Positions 1-10,813 of a stretch of DNA of 64,000 bases are shown here, piece by piece. Position numbers and translations under genes: made by a program. This DNA comes from Pyrrhoderma lamaoense (taxonomy: Eukaryota > Basidiomycota > Agaricomycetes > Hymenochaetales > Hymenochaetaceae). A model generated the notes under the pieces. The model was given only the letters and a program-made list of their open reading frames with translations, made no database searches and was not told the origin of the DNA. The DNA lies in NCBI GenBank assembly GCA_002794735.1, contig NBAZ01000020.1, positions 62,001-126,000 on the forward strand, in the 5' to 3' direction. Every line of letters begins with the position of its first letter. Within the stretch, counting starts at the first letter, position 1.

Positions 1-213
1 AAAAAATTGCGAAGATTCCATCCACAAGCTGTATTTTTATCGAGAGTACAAGATAAATACCAGGCTGTAGCAGTATTAATCTCAGTTACGTCATAAACAA
101 CCTGATATAGCTTACATAATAAGCATGTATTGATGGATGCTCGTCACACTGTCTACTAGTCTTATATTTACATCATCAACGCCTTTAACTGTGGTCATTT
201 CACTCCTAGCCAA
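1..213. other. left-edge non-coding flank
   Basis: I see no coding signal here. It is AT-rich and directly precedes the ATG at 214, so it probably holds the promoter and 5' UTR of the coiled-coil gene. It may also contain the end of a gene lying outside the window. Confidence 0.4.
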
Positions 214-2393
214 ATGACTTTGACGCAATCTTATGAAGCATCTTCCAGTCCTCCTTTGCCATCTTGTCGTCCCAAACTCCCTCTTTGGGGCCGTCTCCCA
301 CCATTGAACCTGGATAATACCTTAAGCTCCCCTCCTCGCATTTCTGACGGTAATACCAACAAAAACATAAATGTCCCTCCGATACATCTTCCAGACCGTG
401 TCGGATCAACACGAATGTAATAAAATGCTCGTGCATCCTTCTACATTTTCTCCTATCTAATGTTATTCTTTCATATCTTCCTGTCTCGAAGTCTGTTGTT
501 AGATACACAAGCCTGTGTCCAGAAATTTTCTACTCGGATGGATAACATAGGTGCATGTATCGAACAAGCTCTTAAGGAAATGCAGCTTGCCCGTACATCT
601 TTTGATACAGTCTGTGAAAAATCATCACTAGAAATTGCTGATACCAGTATGTTAAATTTTTATTTTTGCCTTTCTCTTTTTGGACACCATCCATTCACCT
701 CGTATAACGGTATATAGTACAGAAGTGTGAGGCAACCCTCAGTACGAAACTTAATAGGCTATTTGAGGCACATAACTCCATCAGCAATAAAACTGAAGAG
801 CGGTTAGAGCATCTTACAGCTGTATGTATTATCAGTCCATCTCATTTAAGGTTCTATAAAAATTTATGTGTATACTATCAAAATAGCTATACGGGACGCA
901 TACATCTGCTATAAACTCATTATCTCAGTCGGTGCATGAGCAAGCTACCTCTCTTTCAACATTGCAAACTCAACTCGCGTCCGCGTCAGGTGCGCAACAA
1001 ACCGCGTTAACCACAGTACAAGCTCAGAACTCGACAACTGCTACAACGCTAGCAGCCATGGAAGCAAGTTTTCGTACGATGCATTCATTCGTAGAAACCT
1101 TCCTCTCACAGATAATTTCCAAAGTCGACGAGACCCTTGAGCGTACCGTTAAACATTATCTAGATACTGTTATCGAAGATAAAATCACTGATCTCATACT
1201 GAGAACGGGTTCCGCTAATAACTTCGATTTTACTTCGGACAATCTCATTAATCGAAACACGGTGGCAAATGATGCATCTAGAAGTGCAAAAACTCAATCA
1301 GCAGTTTCATCACCATTGATACAACCTCTTCGTACTCGAGTTGAACGGGATATTTCCTCCATGAACACTTTCCCGAAGCCATGCGAATCCGCTCCATCAC
1401 CATCTCTTCTACACAAGTGCAGCACTACTGGACGAGATGAAGTACAAGTACAAGTGAAGAAGGGAAAGAGAAGGCGGATAATGCTTGGCGAGAATACTAG
1501 GATGGGAGAGGCTGGGTATAATAATGAACACGCGCAGACTGGTATGGGGATAGAAGCTGATAATGCTGGCGGTACTATCGATAACTGTAGCGAGGTGTTC
1601 CGTCGAGTGACTAGGTCTATGAGTGCTGCTAAATCTCTTCCAACACCATCTAAGAAGGAGAAAACAAGTGCACCTTCGGTACCTGGGATTCGGGCAGGAA
1701 GGAACAAGCAAAAACGAAAGCGTATCGGAAAAATCCACACTCTAAAGCTAGATGCACCGGGACAGGTACTATTCCGACAGTTTTCGAGGCCAGTACTATC
1801 AACAATGGTATTGTACCTATCACAACCATCTCTGAAATCCTAGCGATCAGTAAAGGGGATAATTCTTTGTCTGGAATAACTCCGGCTAGTACAGAGCTAA
1901 AAGAGGAATTGAATAGTGACAGAAAAGTGACAGAAAACTGTAATGGGCTCCTCAAATCTATGTCGGAGACGATTACCTTCAATGAGGATATAATCTTTCT
2001 TCTCACAAAGATAAAAGACGCACTGGATCTGCTGGTCTTATGTCGCTTCTATCTAGATCATCTGACGGTCTTCTTGCAGCACTTGAACATCTAGAGAGAG
2101 ACGTTGACTACTTGCAAGGGGACTGTTCTTCCAGTATGACTAATGATATCAAGGAATGCGAATCTTATTCGTCCGTGCTCAGTGGTGCGTCCAATACAAA
2201 TAAAGCCCACCACAGCAAACCAGATAGTCATTACTTTGGATCAGTGGTATGTGCATTCATCCTCCTGCTCTCTGATTTTACTATACGAAAAGACTTTCCA
2301 CCTGATATATACATATAGATTGGAAGTGCTAAACGGAAACGATTGCTGGTACTTGAAGATGACAGAGGATTTGAAGAAGAACATGAGATATAG
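214..2393 (+). CDS. coiled-coil, basic-tailed nuclear-type protein, unknown function
   Basis: This is a multi-exon gene I do not recognise. The first exon starts with ATG at 214 (MTLTQSYEASSSPP). A plausible donor near 351 (GACG|GTAATA) joins an exon at about 502 that encodes an amphipathic stretch (VQKFSTRMDNIGACIEQALK). Further introns near 651-717 and 826-928 lead into the long exon from 929. The middle is helical and coiled-coil-like (SVHEQATSLSTLQTQLASA). It is followed by a Ser/Lys/Arg-rich region with several KRKR-type nuclear-localisation-like clusters. The last exon (2319-2391) ends EEEHEI, with TAG at 2391-2393. Frame continuity fails near 1759-1761 and again near 1985. Each break is repaired by one extra G in a G run, as at other loci in this window. 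A structural or meiotic chromosome protein is only a guess. The exon map is approximate. Confidence 0.55.
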
Positions 2394-3118
2394 GAAGTGC
2401 AACGAAGGGAGACAACAGAATTGGTTCTGGCTTGAACTAAGAATAGCAGCCTCTCCTGATACTTGAACTTCTACATCTGTCTCACCTGGTCTTCTCAACA
2501 ATACGTTTCAATATCTTTTCTGCTATAATGATTGTCTATACTGGTGCTAATTCCGAGCTGACACCCTAGAATGAACTTACATCCTCTTGGAAGATTTACT
2601 GCGGGAGTAGGGGTGTAATTATAATGCTCTCTGTTTGACATTAATACCTGTCTTCTAAAGAAAAAAAGAAAAATGCTCTTGATGTGCTTATTTTTTATAG
2701 ATTATACTCTTTGATCTTTTTCAGTTCCGTAGACTATATATCCCGAGATATAGCTTCATGCAGAGTAAACACTGCATAAAGGAATCTACGCATAATAATG
2801 TTACCCATGTATATGTCTCATACTCAAACTATCCGCTTCAAATTTTAACTTGTTCATAAGAGCTCTACTTCTTTACTCAGCGAGACATCGAATCAACCAT
2901 CTAAGTTGGTAATATACTCAGCTGAAAGAGCTCGTTACCGTTTTATCTGACATATGGAAGAAAACTTCATATGGATCAGGATATGGAACGAGTCAATTTG
3001 AGACCTGAGAGACTAAATGAATATAGACCAAAGTATGGCTATGATTATCGCATAATTTACAACTTTGTCAATCGCATATTACAATACTATTCATTACTAT
3101 CAATAAAGCACATCTGAT
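2394..3118. other. intergenic, no gene seen
   Basis: About 720 bp separates the coiled-coil gene from a small minus-strand ORF. The 3' ends face each other, so two terminators are expected here. I see only AT-rich sequence with short A runs (near 2660) and no conserved ORF. Confidence 0.5.
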
Positions 3119-3319
3119 TCAACTTTTCTGAGGTGGCTTCGTGCTCTTCTTAGCATCCTTTGCTTGTCCAAGACCTGGACGGAGTGCTGAGACTCCGGCT
3201 GCTATAATTCCTTTAGCCACGTCAGATTTGGGTTTGGGAACGAGCTCGAGATTGCCGAGGCGTGCAGAAGGTTCGACGAGAGATGAGATAGATTTCTTTT
3301 CTGTGTTTTGCGATGACAT
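3119..3319 (-). CDS. 66-residue basic protein, unknown
   Basis: An intronless ORF of 66 codons from ATG at 3319. It begins MSSQNTEKKSISSLVEPSAR and ends in a Lys/Pro-rich tail (KKSTKPPQKS). A central Ala/Gly segment (GIIAAGVSALRPGLGQ) is the only hydrophobic part and is too weak for a confident membrane span. A TATA box (TATAAAAG, 3359-3366) lies about 40 bases upstream of the ATG, in the correct orientation. That is the main reason I accept this short ORF as a gene. I recognise no family; function is unknown. It could also be a chance ORF. Confidence 0.45.
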   Translation of the reverse strand: MSSQNTEKKSISSLVEPSARLGNLELVPKPKSDVAKGIIAAGVSALRPGLGQAKDAKKSTKPPQKS

Positions 3320-3995
3320 GATTATCTTGTACTATGGAGAAGGCTACAACACCAGTGTCTTTTATACGAAAAGTGGGTCAATGCCTAAGAAGTGTCTGCC
3401 GTAATTTAAATTTGCATAAACCTTGAGCTTTGATGATCTCCAAGAAGGCTAAGAACAGCTATGCCTTATAATTTGATTCTCTTCAGTTGCAAAGAGCCAA
3501 GTTTGGAGAGTACTTTGCATAATCGACGTACGTGACTGTTTGTAATTTCTTAATCGTTTCGTAATTTAGCATAGCTAACAGCAATGCAGATTTATAGAAG
3601 TTATCGTATCCGTGTAATTGGCCTACTTGTCTCAAAATCGGAACTAGATACAGATTTTACGAGAGCGATTTGAAGAATACACGATGATCGTCCCTTCTAG
3701 TGAAGTAAATGCAATTCACTATGCTAGCAACAGTAAGCTGGAGTAACTTAATAACATTATGGCATTTTAGTACTAAGTACACACTTTTTTGAGAGGAAAT
3801 TTTTTGAAACATCCAAATTTGGGAAAGTATTGAAAGTGTGAGATTCCGCTCAATTTAGTAAGTTTCTTATAGAAGATGATTTCCTAAGTTGGAAAATGTC
3901 TTGTCACGGTACCAGACAGACCGATGAAACTCAGGAAACAGTTCCCTACTTAACACATTTCATGTGTAAATGTCTATCTTGTCCAGCAAAAAACT
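3320..3995. other. divergent intergenic region
   Basis: About 675 bp lies between the start of the 66-residue ORF (-) and the start of the KAT14-like gene (+). Apart from the TATA box at 3359-3366 I find no ORF or repeat worth calling. Confidence 0.5.
3359..3366 (-). promoter_or_regulatory. TATA box of the 66-residue ORF
   Basis: TATAAAAG on the minus strand, inside the longer string TTCGTATAAAAGA, 40-47 bases upstream of the ATG at 3319. The same 13-base string occurs upstream of the orphan gene at 18314. Confidence 0.45.
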
Positions 3996-6131
3996 ATGCT
4001 AGGAAGAAGCATCGATCTCTCTAACTCAGAGCCTGAAGAAATTTCGGATGAAGATGAGTATATAGAACATAATAGATCGAAGAGAGTGAGCAACGTCCAA
4101 ATAACCTCTTGTACTCATTGAAAACAGCTAAACCATCTTTTTTGAATTGTCTTATAACTTGAATAACAGAATAAAAAGAGTTCGCGCTCACTTGGAGGTG
4201 GAAGGAAGCCAAAGCGTAGAAGAAAGGATGATTCAGATGGCGAGGAACCGGCCGTGATAATGCCACTACTGGTCTTACTGTGACAATACCGAAGAGCAAG
4301 CATGGCAAACACGAAGACGGAAGTTCAAGGAGTAACGAATCTCAGTCTGGGACTAATACATTGAAACTAAAGTCAGGTGTGGGATTAGGTCTGAAACTCA
4401 AGCTGGGACCACTGGGACGTACTATACCTCTGAAAAATTCAAATGCTAATCCTCTGGGACTTGATTCCGAGGGTCAGAGGATGTACGATGCCTTAGCTAC
4501 TCTGAAGCCAACAGGAAATGTTTACTTCGATGACTTCATTATCCATGGAAACCTGATTGGGTCGTCTTCCCTGAGGTGAGAATGTACCTGATTTGTCGGG
4601 AGACACAGAAGAGCAACATGATTCTAGTGACGCTATGCTAGATATATTGGGACACGATGAAAGGAGAGGCCTGCTAAGGGACTTTCTGGTGGCTAGGGAT
4701 ATAGTCTTGAAGGAGTCAGTGGAAAATACCTACTCTGTAAGCTTCGTAACTAGATGTGAATGCGGGATCAAAGAGGGTACTGAGTTGATTTCTTAGGGCC
4801 AAAAGATACGGCCCATAACAGTCAAAGAATCCAGAGAAGTTGCCAACCAATTACGAATGTTGACCTTACCTGATCCCACTGATGTGACATCTTCAACTAC
4901 AAATGCATGTCCTTTAGCGAGGTTACTGCACAGAAAGCTTGCAGTCGAAAAGGTAGTTTTTATACTGTACCACGTACAAAAAAGCTTTCCGACGGCTTAT
5001 GCATCATCAATATAGCATAGGCGAATACACAGTATTCCTTATCCATTTAATTCATATCCACCACATTCTCAACTTCCAAACACAATGACAAGACTTAGTC
5101 TTCCCGAGATGAGCACATCACCTGCACCCGGTGTTCTTGATGCTCTATACACCATTCGGACGACTCCATATGTAAATTCCTTTGCAGCACGCCTATCGGG
5201 CTCATTTATACTGTCAAAAAGTGGAACAGAGAATGTCAACATAGAATACAGACGTTCGTATATACATCGTGACTGGGAAACACAGTCACCGTGGATGGAC
5301 CTTATGGACGATGTTCACGAGCATCATTCACTTATGCAGTATGTGCCAATCATGCTCATGATATCAAAAAACTATATCATACGAATATTCGAAATTTGAT
5401 CAAAATATCTCAGCCCAGACCGCGAGCAAAGTAGTAGACGACAGCACCCATAGACTACCAGGCTCTTCAAGGAGAACACCTACCTCAGGTGCATGATCTA
5501 CTGACCCGTACTTTTTGGCCTGGGATAGATGGTTAGTCTATCTCAACATTGGCTCATAATTTGCTAGCTCTCAGCAGATACTGATTACAACTTTTCATTG
5601 TATTAGTTAGCGACTCTCTTCTGCACTCTCCTGAGCAATGCACAGTAGTTGCTACTTACAGAAGACTAGTCGTTGGCGTCGCTCTCCTCAGTTCTCCACA
5701 GGAGACATATATTACATACTTAGCTGTCAGAGCTGGATGGGAAAACTCTCGTATTGCTACGTATGTAATATCATTTCTATAGACTCACAGGCGGAGTGCT
5801 GAAACTTTACATCCGCACTAATTACTACAAATCACCAACTGTTTTCTATCCGACGCTACCACTTGAACATACAGTAAGATGCTTTATTCGCTTATCATAC
5901 GAAATCCGAGAAAAGATATTATTCTCCATGTCTCCGCTAACAACCCTGCTATGGTAAGAGCTGATATTGTATCTAATCGTCTACACTGGACGAATGAAAT
6001 ATCTTCCATAGCTCTTATATAACCGGTTCGGCTTCAAAGCTGAAGAATTCATCGTCGGATTTTACGAAGACTATCTAGATACCCAGTCTCGTGCGAGCAA
6101 GAATGCGTTCAGAATGCGGCTTCGAGCATGA
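3996..6131 (+). CDS. KAT14/CSRP2BP-like GNAT acetyltransferase
   Basis: The C-terminal half is a GNAT-fold domain resembling metazoan KAT14 (CSRP2BP), the second acetyltransferase of the ATAC complex. From about 5451 the exons read PIDYQALQGEHLPQVHDLL, TRTFWPGID, then VVGVALLSSPQETYITYLAV, then DIILHVSANNPAM, then LLYNRFGFKAEEFIVGFYED. This is the family's strand order, including the VSA-NPAM-LLY-FGF signature. Introns lie at about 5532-5608, 5760-5877 and 5952-6010. The N-terminal half is Lys/Ser-rich and basic with acidic patches, as expected of a nuclear protein. The start at 3996 is the first ATG that leads into an open exon. In motif A the usual R/Q-x-x-G-x-G/A reads E-N-S-R-I-A, so the acetyl-CoA loop looks altered. 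One or more single-base frame breaks occur near 4250-4253 and 4550-4580. Assignment to ATAC rather than to another GNAT is inference. Confidence 0.72.
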
Positions 6132-6540
6132 GCACAGATCTAGGGATTTTATATTCCGGTATTTATTATTTATTTCATTTATTTATAATTGTATCATTTA
6201 GTGTATATTGTATGCGTACATGTTCTCATATAACGTCTACATGTGTTTGTATCAGCAACATCAAGAACTCAAGAACTCACAGAATAATTGCTTTAGAGTT
6301 TTGAGGTCAGGGACTGGAAAGGAATCATCACAGCGCGATAAAAAGGATTAGCTATGTAGTTTAAGAAATCAGAGGAACCAGCGCATTGGACGATACATTC
6401 AGATTAAAAAGAAGGCACCGAGAAAACTTGCCGAAGTACAAAAAAGCCAAGTCATTTGCGTTTGAGTCATAATTGGGGCAAAAGCCATGGACGAAAGAAG
6501 GAAGAAGTGAAACCAGTAATCAAGTCGCTAGTCATGAGCA
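6132..6540. other. convergent intergenic region
   Basis: About 400 bp between two 3' ends. It is AT-rich with ATTTATTT-type runs near 6166-6190 that suit polyadenylation signals. No gene seen. Confidence 0.5.
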
Positions 6541-8500
6541 TCAAAGAAACTGAATAAAATCTGAAGACGAGTTTTTCCCCTTTTTGAGTAAGTCAAGTTC
6601 ATCGCTTGAGTCAGAGGCAGGTATCAGTGGTTTGTCAAGTGTCCCCATCTTGAGTGAAGGACAAACCCATTTCGAACTCGACTTTAGCTTAGAGGTTTTA
6701 CTTTTTGTAGAATTCTTACTAGCCTGCCGTGCATCTTTCTTCACATTGATTGAGATACGTTTCGGGGGCGATCCCCCCCGGATATACATTCTCCCTCTGC
6801 ACCCCCAATAATGATTTCTTTGAATGTCTGCCTTATCGACAGACTACCATCCATTCTTGTAACTTTTTCTGAAGCCGGAGTACATACTATCGGCAAGACG
6901 ACTTGGTTATTTTCCTCTAATGTGAGGTATGTAGTTCAGTCTGATAGTCACCTCTCAAGACTTTGCACCATACCGTCAAGACCTAAAGTAGAAAACATAT
7001 CTCTCAGCTCATCTCCTGAGCTCTCTGATGAACCATTCTTTTTGACTGGTATTGGTGAAGACGGTGGTGCTAGAATCATACTGGTTGGATGAACATCTTC
7101 CACAGTACAGGGAGGTAGGGCTCCAGAGAGGAGCGATCCAGAAGCAGTCATTGAGAAATCGAGGGCAGAAGAAAAAATGCTATCCTGAGAGTAATGTGCA
7201 GTGATACGGCGACGTATTCGTCCGGTGTGGCTTTAGTAGAGTAATGGTGGACGTCTTTAGAAGAATATGCAGCTGAAGCGGGAGGAAACAAAGAATCCTT
7301 AATAGGCAATAAAGGGTTGTTGAATATACTAGCACGTGGAGTAGGATCATCTAATATAGAAGTATCTTGCTGATTAACAGGTGTAGTAGGCCGAAGTGTA
7401 TGTGGGAGCCGAGGGGTAGCATCGATATCGACAGAACAGTCAGGTAAAGTAGTAGCAAAGTGTCTAACAGGTGTAGAACAAGCATCGGGGACAGACTCGA
7501 AAAAAGAGCTTTCTCTGAGAAATGGGATACCGGCGTCAGATGGACGCCGTGGTGTCTTTTGGACAAGTCCTGGTTTGAACTGCGCCGGAACGAGCCATTC
7601 TTTATTTTCTTGACGTAAATTCATTCTGCTTGTAGGCTGAGAAGGGTGACGACGGGTGGCAGGACTAGAGGTATTTGAAGCGGGGGACACAGCCCTTGAA
7701 TGAGACCGTAACGTTGCGCGACGGCGAAGATCAGTGCCAACTGAGCGAGTACGATTCAAGATCTTGTTCCGGGATTTATCATGAGAATAGCCAGTGGCAT
7801 TTGGAGAACCAGGGCGACTATGAAAAGGAGAATCGAGGTCGTCTAGCAGTGTATGAGCGAGGGTTTTTTTATTTTTCTGATTTGCTTTTCTTGTAGCATT
7901 CTCTCTTAAATTTGAGTTTGATCGGTGGGCAATCACGCGTTTAGCCTTCAGCAACGTTGGAAGAGGAGAAAGAGAGTCAACTTCTTCACTAGCAACAGTA
8001 TCTGGTTTTTCTGGCCCAAGGTCAATTTCACGGGGGGCAGGTGTTCTGACTTGTATGTCTTTAACAACACTCGTTATATCCATGTCAACAGTCTCTTCGT
8101 TATCGGTCAATGTTCTTTGGATATTAGAGCACGGGGCCTTTATAGTTGCTAAGGGCTCCCTCGACGTAATCCGTTTCTTTTTAAAGGGAGGGGCTTCATC
8201 ATCAATACAATCAAGAGGCGAAGCTCCAAGGCTCGCCGATCTCATAGGAGTCGAATCTAGCAAATAGCGCTTCGCATTATTACGAGAACGTTTGGTCATT
8301 CTACGCGACATTTCTTCAACGGAGAGCTCCTCATCTTGATTGTCAAGTTGTTTAATAGGTGACGAGGATGGAGCTGGACGTGGATAAGGGTTTGACGTGG
8401 AACGTTGTCTGCATCTTGAAGAGTAAATAGTCGTTGGTACACGACGACCTGACATTCGGAAATCGTCATCAATGTTCAAGACAAAGTGCAGACGACTCAT
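6541..8500 (-). CDS. Ser/Pro-rich basic protein, unknown
   Basis: A long low-complexity protein read from ATG at 8500 (MSRLHFVLNIDDDFRMSGRR); ATG at 8455 (MSGRRV) is an alternative. The region upstream to 8533 is open but has no ATG. Visible features are Ser/Arg/Pro-rich stretches, a basic cluster (PPFKKKRITSRE) that looks like a nuclear localisation signal, several SP/TP sites (ATPRLPHTLRPTTP) suited to proline-directed kinases, and short acidic patches (SSDELDLLKKGKN) near the C terminus. An intron follows SLER near 6952 and ends at about 6895. Two frame breaks remain: at 7208-7209 (one extra G, minus-strand C, restores an open join) and at the G7 run 6772-6778. At the second site, either one extra base or a 53-nt intron solves it. 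I cannot name a family. Disordered nuclear or cell-cycle protein is a guess. Confidence 0.6.
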
Positions 8501-8731
8501 CTTTGATGATGAGAGTGAGTGGCATTTTCCCACGATACATTCCCATCATCTTCTATGATCCCTTCAACCAGGCACAAACTAGTGCTAGGTGCTAATATCA
8601 GATATTAATCCAAAATCCAGGAAACTTAAGATCACTATTAGTACATCCGAAATACTCATGTTTTTTTTTTTTTCGTCTCTACCTTTGTGTTTGTAAATCG
8701 ATATCTAGGTACGATGTTGTTGGACAAGAAA

Positions 8732-10441
8732 CTAGTCAAAATACCGAACTACAACATTCTGATAATCTTCGGTGACATAGTACAGAGCTCCACTGTAAAA
8801 TTCAACGTTGAGGCTATATGTAGCTGGTGTGCGCTCAAGAAACTTTTCTGTAACCATGCTGGCAGTAGTAACCTGTCCTCTTAGGTAGGTGCTAATGGTC
8901 CGTATGATTCGAGTATCCCTCTGTTGAGCTACATGAAAGGCAAGGACCGTAGTCCCTGTCTGTGAAGGTGGTGTCATAACACTGAACGTACTGTACTGGA
9001 CGTTTGGTTCCGTAAGACCGGAACTGCCCTGATACGTAAAAACAGAACCACATCCATCAGCGCCAATCAGTCCTCGAGAACCCGTATTTTTAGAGAGAAT
9101 TCCGTGCGGATTGAATCTGTAGTACTCTGCTACGGCAGACTCACGGAAGTCATAAAGATTATAAACATCTACGAGAACTGTGATCAAGATCTCTTGCCTG
9201 CACCGCGGCTTCCAGTGAGTCTTACACACAGAAAGAAGCGCTCTCCCAGCAAGCCATTCCCTCGGTGCATTGATCGGTGTTTTTTCTATTGTACATTCTG
9301 AGAGTGTAGTTCGAAGTTTCGAACTAAGACCTCCTCTCCGCGCAGAATCTCGTAAGGGTGTGATAGGTATCGCAATTAAAGATAGACCATCATATGAACA
9401 TGTAACGCATATTATAGTGTTATCAGTGATATCCATGGTATTAAATACACACTGTAAATTTTCATCAATCAGTAAGATCTCAAGAAGGTTGTAGCTTTAC
9501 AGCATACTTCAGAAATAGTGACCGTCCTACGCTCATTCCAAAATGTGATAGATAACGTTCCCTCCGTATACAAAGCACATACATCACCGCACAGCTTTGC
9601 AAAAACTGATAATCCATCCCAAATTGAATCTCTATTATCGACCTTAAATGAGATAGGGTCCTTAAGGTATTGGAATCAGGGGAGAATGCAAGAATGCGTA
9701 AGGTCCTTTTGAACAAAAAAAAAGTTAGTACAACACATAAACCCTTTTTAGCTTGAAATTGAACTTGGGTACCTTTCCTCCATATTTCTACAAACTACTA
9801 GGATATTGATATCACCGTTTGTTTGTACTTCACAAGAGTAGTTCGTTATAGATTCTTCTTGTAGTAAACTATCATAGCTTGCTACTTCAGGGTATGTCCA
9901 AAGGAATCTCCGCTTTGAAACATCCCAACACTGAAGATATCCAACTGGCCATCTGATCAGGAAGTATCTCCCCCCGGAAGAAGCACAGTATCTGCACCCC
10001 ATGTGTGTGTGTTTCCGAAGTAAGTCAACGCATTCCCTTCCTTGATTGGGATGACAACTTCACGAGTAACCTTGGGAACTTCCCCAGTATTTTCAGCGCG
10101 TCTATACGCTTTGATCACAAGTTCGCGTATTTCTTCCCAGGTGAGAGACTCTAGTAGCAAATGAGGAGGAAGGTTGGGCGCATGAGCTTGATCTAGTTCA
10201 TAGAGGCGATTTAACCAGAAGTGTCGATTTGAGGCAACATCTCTTAGAAGCGTACAAGTCTAGAAGTTTGATTTAGGTGAGCGCTGAGAAATTTCAGAGT
10301 CAAACGTCGAGCATATGGAAGCAATACCTTAGATACACTCAAAATATCTTGTACATCAGAGAACATGAGTACCTCATGCCATATCTCAGGCGGCAAGATT
10401 ATAGGTGAAGATGGTCTAGATACGTAAACGTCATCCCACAT
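8732..10441 (-). CDS. F-box protein with C-terminal repeat-like domain
   Basis: The N terminus (from ATG at 10441) carries an F-box: PSSPIILPPEIWHEVLMFSD followed by VQDILSVSKV, close to the domain's LPPEI-x(8)-D-LL-x-S-x-V pattern. The F-box would bind Skp1 in an SCF ubiquitin ligase. The remaining exons carry the tail seen in many Agaricomycete F-box proteins: a helical segment (LTWEEIRELVIKAYRRAE), then LLPGG followed in another frame by RYFLIRWPVGYLQCWDVSKR, which resembles a beta-propeller blade. The last exon (8732-9436) is beta-rich and ends at TAG 8732. Between LLPGG and RYFLI the frame breaks at a C6 run (9970-9975, plus strand). One extra C restores LLPGGRYFLI. Substrate unknown. 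These genes are highly expanded in Agaricomycetes, so orthology is not claimed. Confidence 0.8.
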
Positions 10442-10813
10442 CTTGTGGATCAGAGTTCCACCGTACTTGCAAGTACCGCACTTGAAAGATGCCCTGCAGG
10501 GTATCAGGCATTAGTTCCCTGTTTACCCGTTTAATTATTATCTCTTATACGATTTCATGCAAAGTGAAAGCGGGTTTATTCATCCTACGCACACAAGTGG
10601 CGGAGGCGTACATCTTGAGGACTGACTGAAAGCAAAGTTTCAGATATTGTAGTGGTGGCGTCTTATTAGGAGCACTAATCGCCACCCTCGTGGACCCGCA
10701 AGAGAATATGTTATCCAGATAGTAGGTCTAGTGTGGAAAGCATAAATCATGATAGTACATTTTACATACATATGATAGTCCCAGAAAAGTACAAGTGATT
10801 GAAAACGAAGAAA
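10442..10813. other. intergenic region
   Basis: About 370 bp upstream of the F-box gene and downstream of the DUF6533 gene, both on the minus strand. No ORF or repeat recognised. Confidence 0.5.

Noticed and set aside
1294..1740. Minus-strand 148-codon frame opposite the coiled-coil gene
   Set aside because: No homology, and the composition is that of an antisense reading of the Lys/Ser-rich exon.
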